Positions 49,061-60,041 of a stretch of 64,000 nucleotides of DNA are shown in pieces. Where the stretch lies: contig CM042686.1 in the NCBI GenBank assembly GCA_023614405.1, positions 464,598,740 to 464,662,739 on the forward strand. Reading direction: 5' to 3'. The notes under the pieces are model-generated. The model searched no databases. It was given only the letters and a program-made list of their open reading frames with translations, and was not told where the DNA came from. Position numbers and translations under genes: made by a program. The first letter of the stretch is position 1. Each line of letters begins with the position of its first letter. The DNA is from Avena insularis. Lineage: Eukaryota > Streptophyta > Magnoliopsida > Poales > Poaceae.

Positions 49061-49533
49061 TCTTGACATATAACCCGCACGGTCCTACTACCCTAAATCC
49101 CAACTCACTTCGATCGAGTAGGAGACTCCCAAGGAGAGACGACCACGACGCCGGCAGGCTGCCCGACTCCGTCGCTGTCGTCTACGCCGCACCACCGACC
49201 GTCGTGCTTCGTCATCTACGCGAGCCCCCGCACACCGCCACCACCATCGACAACTGCCATCATCGTCATGTCCTCACAGGTGCACCCCCTCTCCCTCCCT
49301 CTCTAGCTCGATTAGGGTTAGGCGGCGACGGGGCGAGCAGGCCGGCAGCGCGAGAAAGGGCGGTCGTGATTAGGGGCGCCGGTGCAAGCAGCGCTGACCT
49401 GCCTTCCCGACGCAGTGAGCAGGCGCCCGCCTCACCGCTCATGATTTTTATGTCTTTTATTATTATGTATTTTTTATTATTATGTCTTTATTAGTATTTG
49501 TAGTATTTCTCTTTATTATTATGTCTTTTTATT
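49061..49533 (+). other. GC-rich leader-like segment and ATT-rich run
   Basis: GC-rich text (49070-49440) with many CGCCGC words resembles the 5' transcribed leader of CACTA genes. The 150-aa ORF 49042-49494 is low-complexity and unconvincing. From 49440 an imperfect 'ttattattatgtctt' repeat leads to the Mutator-like element and continues after it at 53729. Confidence 0.45.
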
Positions 49534-49620
49534 AGGGATTTCTATTTTCGTACCCTTAGTTCGTTAGTTGTACTCAGTTTTCCCCAGCCGCTTAAATTTT
49601 CCTCCCTTTTACCCATCTCC
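49534..49620 (+). repeat. MULE left terminal inverted repeat
   Basis: About 87 bp, matching the complement of the right end with roughly ten differences. The core TCGTTAGTTGTACTCAGTTT is perfect in both. Confidence 0.88.
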
Positions 49621-49677
49621 TTGTACGAAACTCTCACACGGTCTGAAAACTCGCTGTCCGTTAGTCTTGCCATTACG

Positions 49678-49845
49678 TGCTGGCAAGCGGGCCCGTGTTC
49701 AGTCGGATCATGTAGTGGACCCTCACCGTTACATGCTGACAAGTAGGGCCGTGTTCTGTCGGGTCCCATAGTGGACCCTCGCCGTTACCTACTGACAAGT
49801 GGGGATGCGTTCAGTAGGTTCCTGTAGTGGACACCTCTCTCCACT
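49678..49845. repeat. Three imperfect ~56-bp tandem repeats in the MULE
   Basis: Three successive units of 'acaagtagggccgtgttc...tagtggaccctcgccgttac' type begin near 49682, 49738 and 49794. The third is incomplete. Confidence 0.7.
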
Positions 49846-50023
49846 TATCCAGGTCAGCATCGGACCCATAGTTTATCCACATGAGCGCCAGACCTACAGC
49901 TTACCCAGGTTGGTGTTGCAAGATGGGAGCCTAAGCGAGCCATGTGCCCACGCCCGTGTCGTTGCCTCCCCTTTCTTCTTCTTCTCCGGCGACGGCGACC
50001 CTTTGTCTACCTTCATTTTTATA

Positions 50024-51080
50024 TAGTAAAATGTAATGCATATTCGAAAAATATACAAAAATTATACACCTTTGAATTCTTTGAAATCGTACTTAGGACA
50101 TGGTAATGTGGTGCTAATAAAATCCTATTCATTTATCATTTACGTGGAGTGAAATATAATGCATAGACTTGCATATACGAAAATTATAAACCTTTGAACA
50201 CTATGCAATGACACTTAATACATCATAATGATATGCTACCAAAATTTCGAGAGATTATCATTTTCTCCCCCATTTTCATAGAGTGGAATGTAATGCATAA
50301 ACTTGCATATACGAAAATTATACACCTTTGAACTCTTTGAAATCGCACTTAATACGTGATAATGTTGTGCTAAGAAAATGTTGAGAGAATATCATTTTCA
50401 TAGAGTGGAATGTAATGCACAAACTTGCATATGCGAAAATTATAAACCTTTGAACAATTTGAAATTGCACTTAATACGTGATAATGATATGCTAATAAAA
50501 TTTTGAGAGATCATCATTTTCCCCCCCCATTTTGATAGAGTGGAATGTAATGCATAAACTGGCATATACGAAAATTATACACATTTGAACTCTTTGAAAT
50601 CGCACTTAATACATGATAATGTTGTGCTAAGAAACTCTTGAGAGATTGTCATTTTCATATAGTGGAATATAATGCATAAACTTGCATATATGAAAATTAT
50701 ACACCTTTGAACTCTTTGAAATCGCACTAAGGAAATGATAATGTTGTGCTAATAAAATCCCGATCATTTATCATTTCCATGGAGTGAAATATAATGCATA
50801 AACTTGCGTATACTAAAATTTTAAACCTTTAAACACTTTGAAATCACAGTTAATAACGAGATAATGATTTGCTAGCAAAATTTTGAGAGATTTATCATTT
50901 TCTCCCCCATTTTCATAGAGTGGAATGTAATGTATAAACTTGTGTATATGAAAATTATACACATTTGAACTCTTTGAAATCGCACTTAATACGTGATAAT
51001 ATTGTGCTAAGAAAATCTTGAAGGTTATCATTTTGATCTAGTGAAATGTAATGCACAAATTATACACCGTTGAACACTTT
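50024..51080. repeat. Tandem array of 121-136-bp units in the MULE
   Basis: Units begin AGTGRAATRTAATGCA at about 50024, 50148, 50282, 50404, 50539, 50661, 50783, 50919 and 51040 (the last partial). Longer units carry an extra C-rich 'ctcccccattttcata'. Unit types recur in order, which implies duplication of blocks of units. No gene lies within. 49846-50023 and 51081-51280 show nothing further. Confidence 0.9.
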
Positions 51081-51299
51081 CCCTTCAAATTATATTCAAA
51101 TTCATTTGTTTATGGAGTTAAAGTATCGGTGGCAAACTCGTTATTTTGCATGGATAGAGGGGTGCCCCTTGACAGATATAGGGGTTATACTGTCTGCTAG
51201 ATCATAGAGAATCAATTGTTGGTGAGCACGATCCGCGTGACAACTGTCTCAACCAATCAGAGTGTAGCAGCCAAGATGAGCACAAGTGTGAGAGATTGT

Positions 51300-51900
51300 G
51301 ACTAAGAGAGGGGAAAACCGAGTAGAACTTAAGAACCAAGGGGAAAACATAGTAGAACTTAAGAACCAAGGCCAAAACTGACAAAGGGATTCAGATAGAA
51401 AATTAAAAGAGATTTAAAAAATGGAAAATGCGTCTTTTATACAATAAAATACATCTTGGCATACATCAAACTATTTGCAATTCAAATATACACCAGTTTG
51501 ACAATTATTGCCTCATTCAGACAAACTATGTTTTGGGGAGGGATGTTTTGGGAAAAGGCTTGAGTAGAAAGCCATGAATCTTCATACATAGTAGGTGATT
51601 TGAGAAGTGGTGATTTATGTTAAAACTTGATTTATATACATTTCTTATGGTGGCAGGTCACATAATAAGACTCCCTGGGTAGATGCCACTATGTTTTGAT
51701 CTTTTTAAATTTGTTGTGCATAAAATGACTCAATTAGCTAGCTAAAACCCATTCGTAGACTATCTGTTGACCAGCCACCAGAGGGTAAAACTGACTATAT
51801 AGCACACGGCAGTGTTAGTACTGGAGGGCAAAACTGAGTACAACCAAACTGCCATTGTTACACTCGAGGGGAAAACTAAGCACAACTAAGTCGCCAGGAT
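51300..51900 (-). repeat. Internal degenerate copies of the MULE TIR core
   Basis: 'ggggaaaac.gagtagaactta.gaaccaagg'-type strings near 51310-51370 (two in tandem), and 'aaaactgagtacaac' or 'aaaactaagcacaac' strings near 51832 and 51870, resemble the complement of the TIR core (GTTGTACTCAGTTTTCCCC). They share the orientation of the right TIR. Confidence 0.6.
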
Positions 51901-52137
51901 TAGACACGTGGGAAAAAATGTGACTCGTGGTACGTGTGTGCGGTGAACGGGGCGGTAGCGGACACATGTGGCCGTGCACGGTGCAGTAGCATACGCGGTT
52001 ACATGGTGCACAGTGGTGTAACGAAACGTCGCTTCCCTTCTCCTTTATAGAGGCCTCCTCACCCTCACTCATCACTCACTCACTCAACTGTCTCCACTAT
52101 CCCATCACCTTCTGCAAACCCCCAAGAAACTCGAACC

Positions 52138-52960
52138 ATGCCGGTGATGGAGAAGAACGGAGCGGTGGCCATCGGCTCCTCCAAGGCCGTCGGCGAGGAG
52201 GCCCCCATCCCCGTACAGGCCCCTGTCGAGGCATCGAAGGCAGTCGCCATCCCTCTTCAGACCCTCGTCCCCGCTTCCCCGTAGCCGCTGGCAAGGAGGC
52301 CCCTGCCGGTCTCGGGCAGATCCCGCTTGGTTGGGACCCCTACAAGGAGGTTGATTACATAAGGCCGGAGAACCCCTATGACGCCAGCATTGCTGACCCA
52401 TGGTCGGAGGTAACTAGGGTTTTCTCCCCTTCCCTTGTTCTTCCCCCATTCCCATCATTGGACGCTAGATCAAATGTTATTAGGGTTCGGTTGTTCGTAT
52501 TTTATTTTGATGAATCCCCTTGTTCATATTTCGATGAATCCCCATGTTCGTAGTTGGGATCAGTATTCGATTTGGTTTGAGATTTGGGGAATAATCAGGG
52601 GATCTCAATCGGTTAATTCATGTCCTTATTGCACTCTACTATTTTTTCCAACATGAGGATAGCAGCGACGTCCGCAACGACGATGAGTCCAAGGACACCA
52701 AGACTCGTCATGTGTTGAGGAGGCTAAAGTCCGGCTAGTACAACAACTTCTTTGCCGGCGACGTCTACAGGTGTCCCTTCTACACCACCAGGAGGCTCCG
52801 CGCCACCGACTTCAACTCCCTCGTGAAGCATGCCGAGGACGTGAGGACATGCGGCGAGTACATGAACATCCACGGCTTCATAGCCAAGTACCAGGTGTTC
52901 GGTCTTCACCTCCACAACCTCCAGAAGGTGGCCATCAAGGAGGGTCGCATGCCCCGATAA
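52138..52960 (+). pseudogene. Captured gene fragment, two exons, zf-XS-like, disrupted
   Basis: Exon 1 (52138-52409) starts ATGCCGGTGATGGAG after a TATA-like and CT-rich leader (52045-52100). A shift near 52282 changes frame, after which it reads ...GWDPYKEVDYIRPENPYD up to a GT donor (52410). The intron ends at the AG at 52656-52657. Exon 2 (52658-52960) stays in phase but has a TAG at about 52736. It then encodes DVYRCPFYTTRRLRATDF and a histidine-containing helix, which I read as a zf-XS-like zinc finger (as in SGS3/FDM proteins) with one Cys replaced by Tyr. A further shift near 52955 separates a basic tail (to 53025). GC-rich codon use differs from the AT-rich element around it. The domain call is by eye and tentative. 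Confidence 0.6.
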
Positions 52961-53025
52961 AGCCCAAGGCACCCAAGGTCAAGGGATTGGGAAGCAAGAA
53001 GTGGAGGAGGCGGAGGCCCTCCTAG

Positions 53026-53642
53026 TAGAGGCCATGAGGGGCCACTGATCTTGTGATGCTGTTGCTGATATAAAGCAACTTCTTTTGTGTTGTTTGTGTT
53101 GAACTTGTCCGCTGCTGCTGAGCAGCCTAATTGTCGAGTCTCGTTAACTACCGTACTATATATCCTACATTAGCTGTTTTATCTACATCTTCTCTATTTA
53201 TTTAATTTAATTATGTTGCTGGTTAGATTTCCTGCTCTAGATTTGCTACCAGATTGGGGGAAAACGACGGCCAAAAGGAACAATGAATGAAGAGAGAAGC
53301 TGCTCTAGATTCGCTATCTTTTTGGCAAAATAACACAACTATTAGCGAGAGAGAGGAGAAAAGGCGCTCTTAAAAAGGCCAGTCATAAAAATAACAAAAA
53401 AGAAAACTTCCAATTTAGGCGATCGGGCTCACGTAACCACCAAACGCGCCCCACCTGGTCTCACACCACGTCCCCTATAACGCGTTCCCAACAAACCGGC
53501 CCCGCATGGCATGGCCCCACACGTCAGCATAACGCGTTCTTGACCAAACGGCCCCGCGTGGTCCCAGACCACGCGACCCCACACGTCAGCCAATGGTCAA
53601 CCTGACGGTAGCTTTCATTTGAGCTCTTAGATGAGTTTCCAA
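53026..53642. other. MULE 3' region, no gene
   Basis: Untranslated or filler sequence between the gene fragment and the right TIR. It includes two 'aacgcgttc' words and a repeated 'ccccacacgtcag' near 53515 and 53580. Confidence 0.6.
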
Positions 53643-53728
53643 GGAGAGGGACAAAAGTGAGGAAAAGTTAAGCAGCTGGGGAAAACTGAGTACAACTAAC
53701 GAACCAGGGCATGAAAATAGAAATCCCT
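53643..53728 (-). repeat. MULE right terminal inverted repeat
   Basis: Complement of the left TIR, ending GAAATCCCT before the second TTTTTATT. Confidence 0.88.
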
Positions 53729-53744
53729 TTTTTATTATTATGTC

Positions 53745-53985
53745 TTTTTAGTATTGGTTGTATTTGTAGTAGTATTACTAGTAGTATTTGTAGTAGTATT
53801 AGTAGTATTATTACTACTAGTATTAGTAGTATTACTACTACTATAGTATTAGTAGTATTTGTAGTAGTACTAATTAGTAGTAGTATAATGGTACTGGTAG
53901 AGTATTAATAGTAGTATTAGTAGTAGTATTAGTAGTAGTAGTATAGTGGTAGTGGTAGTATTAGTATTAGTATAGTGGTTGTGCT
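53745..53985. repeat. Imperfect TAGTAG/TAGTAT microsatellite
   Basis: About 240 bp composed of GTAGTATTAGTA-type trinucleotide and hexanucleotide repeats, continuing the ATT-rich run interrupted by the MULE. Confidence 0.9.
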
Positions 53986-54315
53986 AGTGGCTAGCAATGA
54001 CACTTCTTCCTAGCACCGGTTGGCTCCAGGACGGGAAGAAGCTTATGTTGCATTATTAGTAGTCCTGAAATTATGTTACTTTGAATATTTCAAGAAATGG
54101 TTTCTATGTTTAAATGAGTTTATACATGGTCATTATTGCTTATGAGCATTGGAGTTACACGATCCCGCCAGCGTTTGAGGTTAGGGAGTATGCGACAACG
54201 CGCTCCATATAGGAATGATGGACGGGTGCGGCAACACGTGCCATATAGGGAATATGGACGGACGTGGCAACCATTTTGCGCGGTGTCCTTAATTTATTAG
54301 CTTTGCTGTGTTTAT
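53986..54315. other. Unassigned segment, no gene
   Basis: About 330 bp with a twice-repeated 'atggacgg...gcaac..' motif (near 54170-54270). I could not assign it. It is probably CACTA-derived like the DNA to its left. Confidence 0.35.
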
Positions 54316-55679
54316 TGATGTCTACGCACGCTTCTATTCTTGTAGACAGTGTTGGGCCTCCAAGTGCAGAGGTTTGTAGAACAGCAGCAAGTTTCCCTTA
54401 AGTGGATCACCCAAGGTTTATCGAACTCAAGAAGGAAGTGGTCAAAGGTATCCCTCTCAAGCAACCCTGCAATCAAGATACAAGAAGTCTCTTGTGTCCC
54501 CAACACACCCAATACACTTGTCAGGTGTATAGGTGCACTAGTTCGGAGAAGAGATGGTGAAATACAAGTAATATGGATGATTATAAGTGGTAATTGCAAT
54601 CAGAAATAAGAGTGGCAGCAAGTAAACATGTAATAGGACTGATTGTAAACAGTGTTTTAATGCTTAGAAACAAGGCCTAGGGATCATACTTTCACTAGTG
54701 GACACTCTCATATAAATATATTCTCTTCATTAGGCTACCCTGAACTACTCTCTGGTTGAACAATGTAGGGCTATAATAGCACACCTTAAAGTTTGCATTC
54801 CCCATCTAGATAACCCCTCACTATCACCTTGAGCGCTAGATGGTTCCAAAAAACACCACAATCTCATAGAGACATCCAACTCAAATTATACTCATGATAA
54901 GTATTTCTGTAACCTTAGCCTAAGTGCCACACGATGTGCACACTGTCAACTTCACACACGTGGGGATAAGCAGAGATTAATTAAAGCACCTGAGTAGCAG
55001 AATAGATCTATAGATTACAAAGCTCATGATCTCAATAAGATCACGTATAGAGAGAGAGATGAACACATAGCTACCGGTAGAGCCCTTAGCCTTGAGAGAG
55101 AAGTACTCCCTCCTCATCATGGGAGTTAGCAACAGCGATGGAGATGCCAGTGGAGTTGATGGAGATGGCTCAGGGGGCACTTCCCTGTCCCGGCAGGGTG
55201 CCGGAACAGAGACTTCTGTCCCTGAATCTCCTCTTTAGTGGCGGCGGCGCTCCGTAACTTTTTGTGGAATTTTGATCTCGTTTTTAGGGTTTTCGTCCTA
55301 GGGGGTTTTTATAGGCGAAGGAGTAAGGTCGGTGGAGCTGCATGGGCCCACAACCCCTGGTGGCGCGCTTAGGGCTGGCCGCGCCACCATAGGGTGTGGC
55401 CGCCTCCTGGCCCCCCTTCGGCTGCCATTCGGACTCCGTGTTGCTTCTGGTAAAATATTGACTTTGGCGTTTGTCCCGTCCAATTCCGAGAATATTTCCT
55501 TACTAGCTTTTCTGAAACCAAAAACAGCATAAAACAGGCAACTAGCACTGTGGCATCTTGTTAATAGGTTAGTTCTAGAAAATGTATAAAAATACCTCAA
55601 AGTGTGAACAAAACATAAGAAAGTAGATATAAAACAAGCATGGAGGATCAAAAATTATAGATATGTTTACGACATATCA
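54316..55679 (-). repeat. Element G 3' LTR
   Basis: Minus-strand start TGATATGTCGTAAACATATC at 55679, end GCGTAGACATCA at 54316. It is related to but clearly distinct from the LTRs of H. A CATCCCCAAGCTT polypurine complement follows at 55680. ORFs inside are shadows. Confidence 0.85.
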
Positions 55680-55753
55680 AGCATCCCCAAGCTTAACTCC
55701 TGCTCATCCTCGATTAGGTAAGTGATCAAACGAATAGTTTTTGAGGTGACATG

Positions 55754-57342
55754 TGATGTGCTCATTGTTCGACGTAGAGCTCGTTGGGAACCCCAAGAGG
55801 AAGTTATGATGAGCACAGCAGCAAGTTTTCCCTCGATGATGAAACCAAGGATTAATCGAACCAGTAGGAGCAAGGAAACACCCCAAAGGTGTTACTAGCT
55901 GAGCTTTGGCAGGGCGCACTACCGGTGCTAGTAGCAACGTGGAGACCTGCACAACACAACCACAGAACTTTGTCCCCAACTTGCGATGAGGTTGTCAATC
56001 TCACCGTGTTTTGCGGAAAACAAAGGATTAAACGTATCGAATGGAAAGAAGTAAAAGTTTGCAGAAATTAAACACAAAGCAGTAAAAGATTGTAGATTGT
56101 ATGTAAAAGACAAGGACCGGGATCCATAGTTCACTAGAGGTGGCTCTCCTTAAGATAGATAACATGCTCGGTGAACAAATTACAGTGGGGCAATTGACAA
56201 ACACCGAGAAAGCAATACATGCATATACTAATCATCTTGACTCCTTTGAGACTTGATTGGGCATTACAACATAATACATAGACCACCATCCAACTGCACC
56301 TATGACTAATAATCCACCTTCAGGTTATCATCCGAACCCCCTTCAGTATTAAGTTGCAAGCAACAGATTATTGCTTTACGAACTGCGTGTAAAGTAAACA
56401 ATACGATTGTTCTATGAACAAAGGATTGTTGTTTTCTCCCTAGTAGCAACAACACATCTAGTACCTTAGAGATTTCTGTCACTTCCCCAGATTACCAGAG
56501 GCATGAACCCACTATCGAGCATAAATACTAACTCTTGGAGTTGCTAGCATCTACTTGGTCAAGATAGCTACTAACAACGGAAAGCATGCAAGATCACAAA
56601 TAACAAAGACATGATAGAATCAATAATCAATCTGAAATAACATCTCCATATCCATCGGATCCCCGCAAACACAACATGCAGAATTACAAATAGATGATCT
56701 TGATCATGAATGGAGCTCAGAAGATCTAAACATGATAGCACAAAGGAGGAGAACCAGCCATCTTGCTACTACATGGATCCGTAGTCCAAGGATGAACTAC
56801 TCACGCATCACACCGGAGGCTCGCATGGTGATGAAGAAGGCCTCCAGGGTGAATTCCCCTCTCCGGCAGGGTGCCGGGAAGAGCTTTAGATCCCTCCCGA
56901 TCTAAGGATGGAGATGACGGTGGCTATAGACTCTTTCATGGATTTTTGATCGGGCACTTAGGGTTTTCGTCCCGAGGGTAATATATAGGCAGAAGGAGAG
57001 ACCGAGGGGGTGCCGGGAGCGGCCACACCACCTCGGGCGCGGCCAGCTGGCCGCGTGGCTGTGTGGTGTGGTGGCTCCTGCCCTTATCCGCCTCAGATTC
57101 TCGCACTTGATCCTTCCGGAAAAATAGGCACTTTGGCTTTTGTCCGTCAATTCGAGAATATTCATTTTCGACTTTCCTGAACCAAAAACAGCAGTAAAAC
57201 AGTACCGGTAATCGTGGCTCTTGTTAATAGGTTAGTCCAAGAAATCATATGAAAAGTACTCCAAAGTTGGAACAAAACACAAGAAAGTGGATAAAACCAA
57301 GCATGGAACATCAAAAATTATAGATACATTTGCAATGTATCA
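55754..57342 (-). repeat. Element H 3' LTR
   Basis: 1.59 kb, TGATGTGCTC at 55754 to GCAATGTATCA at 57342 on the plus strand. Matched by 61095-62694. Confidence 0.93.
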
Positions 57343-60041
57343 ACATCCCCAAGCTTAACTCCTGCTCGTCCTCAAGTAGGTAAGTGATAAAAATAAAGAA
57401 TAATTTTTGAGGTGACATGCACCATCAAAGACTTGATTAAAGTATTTGCAGAACATTCAAAGCTGGGATCATAGTACTTCAATCATAACATGAAAGACAA
57501 AGTTCTAGCAATAAGCAAAGAAACTATGATGCAACATGAAAAGGCACAAACAAAAGATTCATGAATAACAATGCTTTGCAAGACGTTTGTTTGTTTCACA
57601 TAAAGAAAACATAGCATAATAGTATTCAGCTTGTCCCTCAATAGAGTAGCAAATATAAATGCATAGGACACCTTCAAAGTTCATAAGAGTGACTAGATAC
57701 AATAGTTTAAAACAAGCAATAACAAGTTATGCATCAATCAACTAGTCTTGGGACAATGCACATAGAACTAAGAATGGCCACTATGCTCTCAAAGTAGGTG
57801 CATAAAGATGGAAGGTGGAGACTCAATATAATGGTGGAAGAAAGGCCTTTTGTAAAAGGAAGTAGGGATTCAAGTCTCATAAAGAGCTTCCAAAAATTAT
57901 GGTACTTGTAGTTTTCAGCTCTCATTGCCCCTAACATAACCATCTTGAAGGTGATTAAGGTTAAAGTGACACAACTAAGAGGATATACTTGACAAGTTAT
58001 AAACCGAAATCTCATGCCCCTTACTTACAAAGACCGATCCTCATGCTACTCAACTTTAGTCACGAGTAAGCTCTTGTCATTGTAAGTATATGTGTATCAT
58101 TAAGAACTGCCAACGGGGTACCCCTTGCACATGATACGAGAGCTTTTTCCCATAATCAAAATGACAAGGCAAGCAGACAATGAGCATCTCAGCGATCTTT
58201 TTATTTGCTATTTGCATAGGTTTTTATTGAGGATGCTTCATAGAGTGCTCATTATGGTGATGATGCAAGTTTCCACCATGGTTAGGCATGGCTTAGGCTA
58301 GTGGCCCAGGCGGTTTCTCTAACACACATACAAACTCCATGATCTTACAAGTTCCACTTTTATTTCACACCGTTGAGATCTGTAAGCAAAAGAACATGAT
58401 ATCAACGGGGTACAAAGTACAAGTGCAATGTTGAAAGCGTTCCCCATGGTACATGGTTCTGCTAATTTCAACTTATAAAGCACAAGCATATACGCAACAA
58501 AGAAGGACCCAATGGTTCAAGTTTATTAGAGGTAAAAAAGTAAAGTGTGCCATCAAGTTCGTGAGAGCTTTAATCACTAGTTTTCTCATAACAAGTGGAA
58601 TGTAAACAAAAGCATGAATATACTTGGAATAGCATAATAACTAGTTTTCTCATAACAAGTGGACTCTTTGGAATAACTTGGTTTAGGGAGTTGGATGCAT
58701 AAGTGGAACTCATACTTTGTTGTGGAGGCTAGTAAAAGACTAGGAGCGACAAACTAAGAGAGCAATAATGTCCATAATCATGTAGAGCGACAAAACATCA
58801 TTGATCAAAACATAAAGTGATACTACAAGTTGAAAACTAAAGGATCATAAAGGCTATGGTGACTTTGGATAGTCATAACATGGTGTGAGCATGTGCCAAG
58901 TCAACCCAAATAAAGCATCAAAGGAGAATACCACTATACTATGCTTTAATATGCTAAAACAACGCATGATTCATCCAAGGCACATTAAGCAATCTCAATT
59001 GTTTATAACAAGTCATGCTACAGCAAAGAATACTAAGCATAAAGCCAAAACAATATCAAGCATGGCATGAGAAAGCATAGGCCATAGTCAAAAACGAGCT
59101 CTTTTTACCACATAAGTATGAACTTTCCTACTCTTTTCCAAACCAAACCAAACTATTTGCAAACCAAAGTATGAAAGAGGGGGTCCAACCAATTTATTCA
59201 GAAAACCAAGCAAACTAAAAACCAAAATGAAAACGAAAAAGAAGATGCTCCAAGAAAAACACAACTGTGCATGAAACAATAAAAATGAAGCGTTTGGAAG
59301 GAACCTGGAATTTTTATTGATGAAGAAGGGGATGCCTTGGGCATCCCCAAGCTTTGACGCTTGTACTTCTTAGATATTTCATGGGGTGACACGCGTGGCA
59401 TCCCCAAGCTTGAGCTTTTATCCATCCTTCATCTTATTACTCTTTCCTTCCATACACCTGAAATTTTTCCTTCATACAAAACTTCACACAATCTCATTAG
59501 CAACACTAGTGCACTTAAGATAAATAAGTCTTAAGGTTCAGTTTTAACACCAAATAAACTTCCATTAGAACACTAGCTACTGTAGCACTTCCCTCAAAAA
59601 GCTCAATTCCCCAAAAGAACTCAAAAAGGAACCCACAAGAAGCAAATGCAGAAAATGGCAGAAATCTGTCAAAACAGACCAGCAGGTAAAGACGAATTTT
59701 TTCGAAGACCTTCTGTTGCTCAAATAAAAAAGTGTTGAACTAACGAAAGTTAGAGAACAACCTGGGGAAGAAGCACAAAACATTACAGCTCAATCCGACA
59801 TACATAGCTCTCTCGCGAATGTTTACGGTGAAGCATAAAAATATGGTTCGGGACAGCAACTTTCCCAATCATTACTTCTCTCTCATTAGAGGTTACTCTT
59901 GGCACAAAAAGCAAATAAAAAGGATAAGGAGAGGTTATTACTGAGGTAATAACTTCCAAGACTCATATAAAACTTTTGGGTTATCTCCCAATAAGTACTT
60001 TTTTAACGCCTTTAAGTTAGGCATAAGAAGCAAAGAAAGAA
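57343..60041 (-). repeat. Element H shared non-coding interior
   Basis: Begins at the polypurine complement (ACATCCCCAAGCTT) and holds the conserved hairpin and internal polypurine-like copies near 59335-59411. Homology to A ends near 60033, just beyond the stop codon of the ORF. Small ORFs are fortuitous. Confidence 0.82.

Larger units (their letters stand above)
49534..53728 (+). mobile_element. Mutator-like element (MULE), 4.2 kb, with captured gene fragment
   Basis: Long terminal inverted repeats (49534-49620 and 53643-53728, AGGGATTTCTATTTTC at the tips) are bordered by the perfect 8-bp duplication TTTTTATT (49526-49533 and 53729-53736). With one tip base reassigned the duplication reads as 9 bp, the MULE norm. 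There is no transposase ORF, so the element depends on one elsewhere. It carries a short 56-bp tandem repeat, an eight- to nine-unit tandem array and a spliced gene fragment, the composition of a Pack-MULE. Orientation is given by the gene fragment. Confidence 0.88.

Noticed and set aside
49042..49494. 150-aa ORF
   Set aside because: GC-rich leader of CACTA type with biased composition; no domain, and the end is in an ATT repeat.
50024..51080. CRISPR array
   Set aside because: Repeats are contiguous 121-136-bp tandem units with no spacers, in a plant transposon.
52045..52137. Functional promoter and live gene for the MULE-borne fragment
   Set aside because: The TATA-like and leader context is plausible, but the coding sequence has two shifts and a stop, so an active protein gene is not supported.
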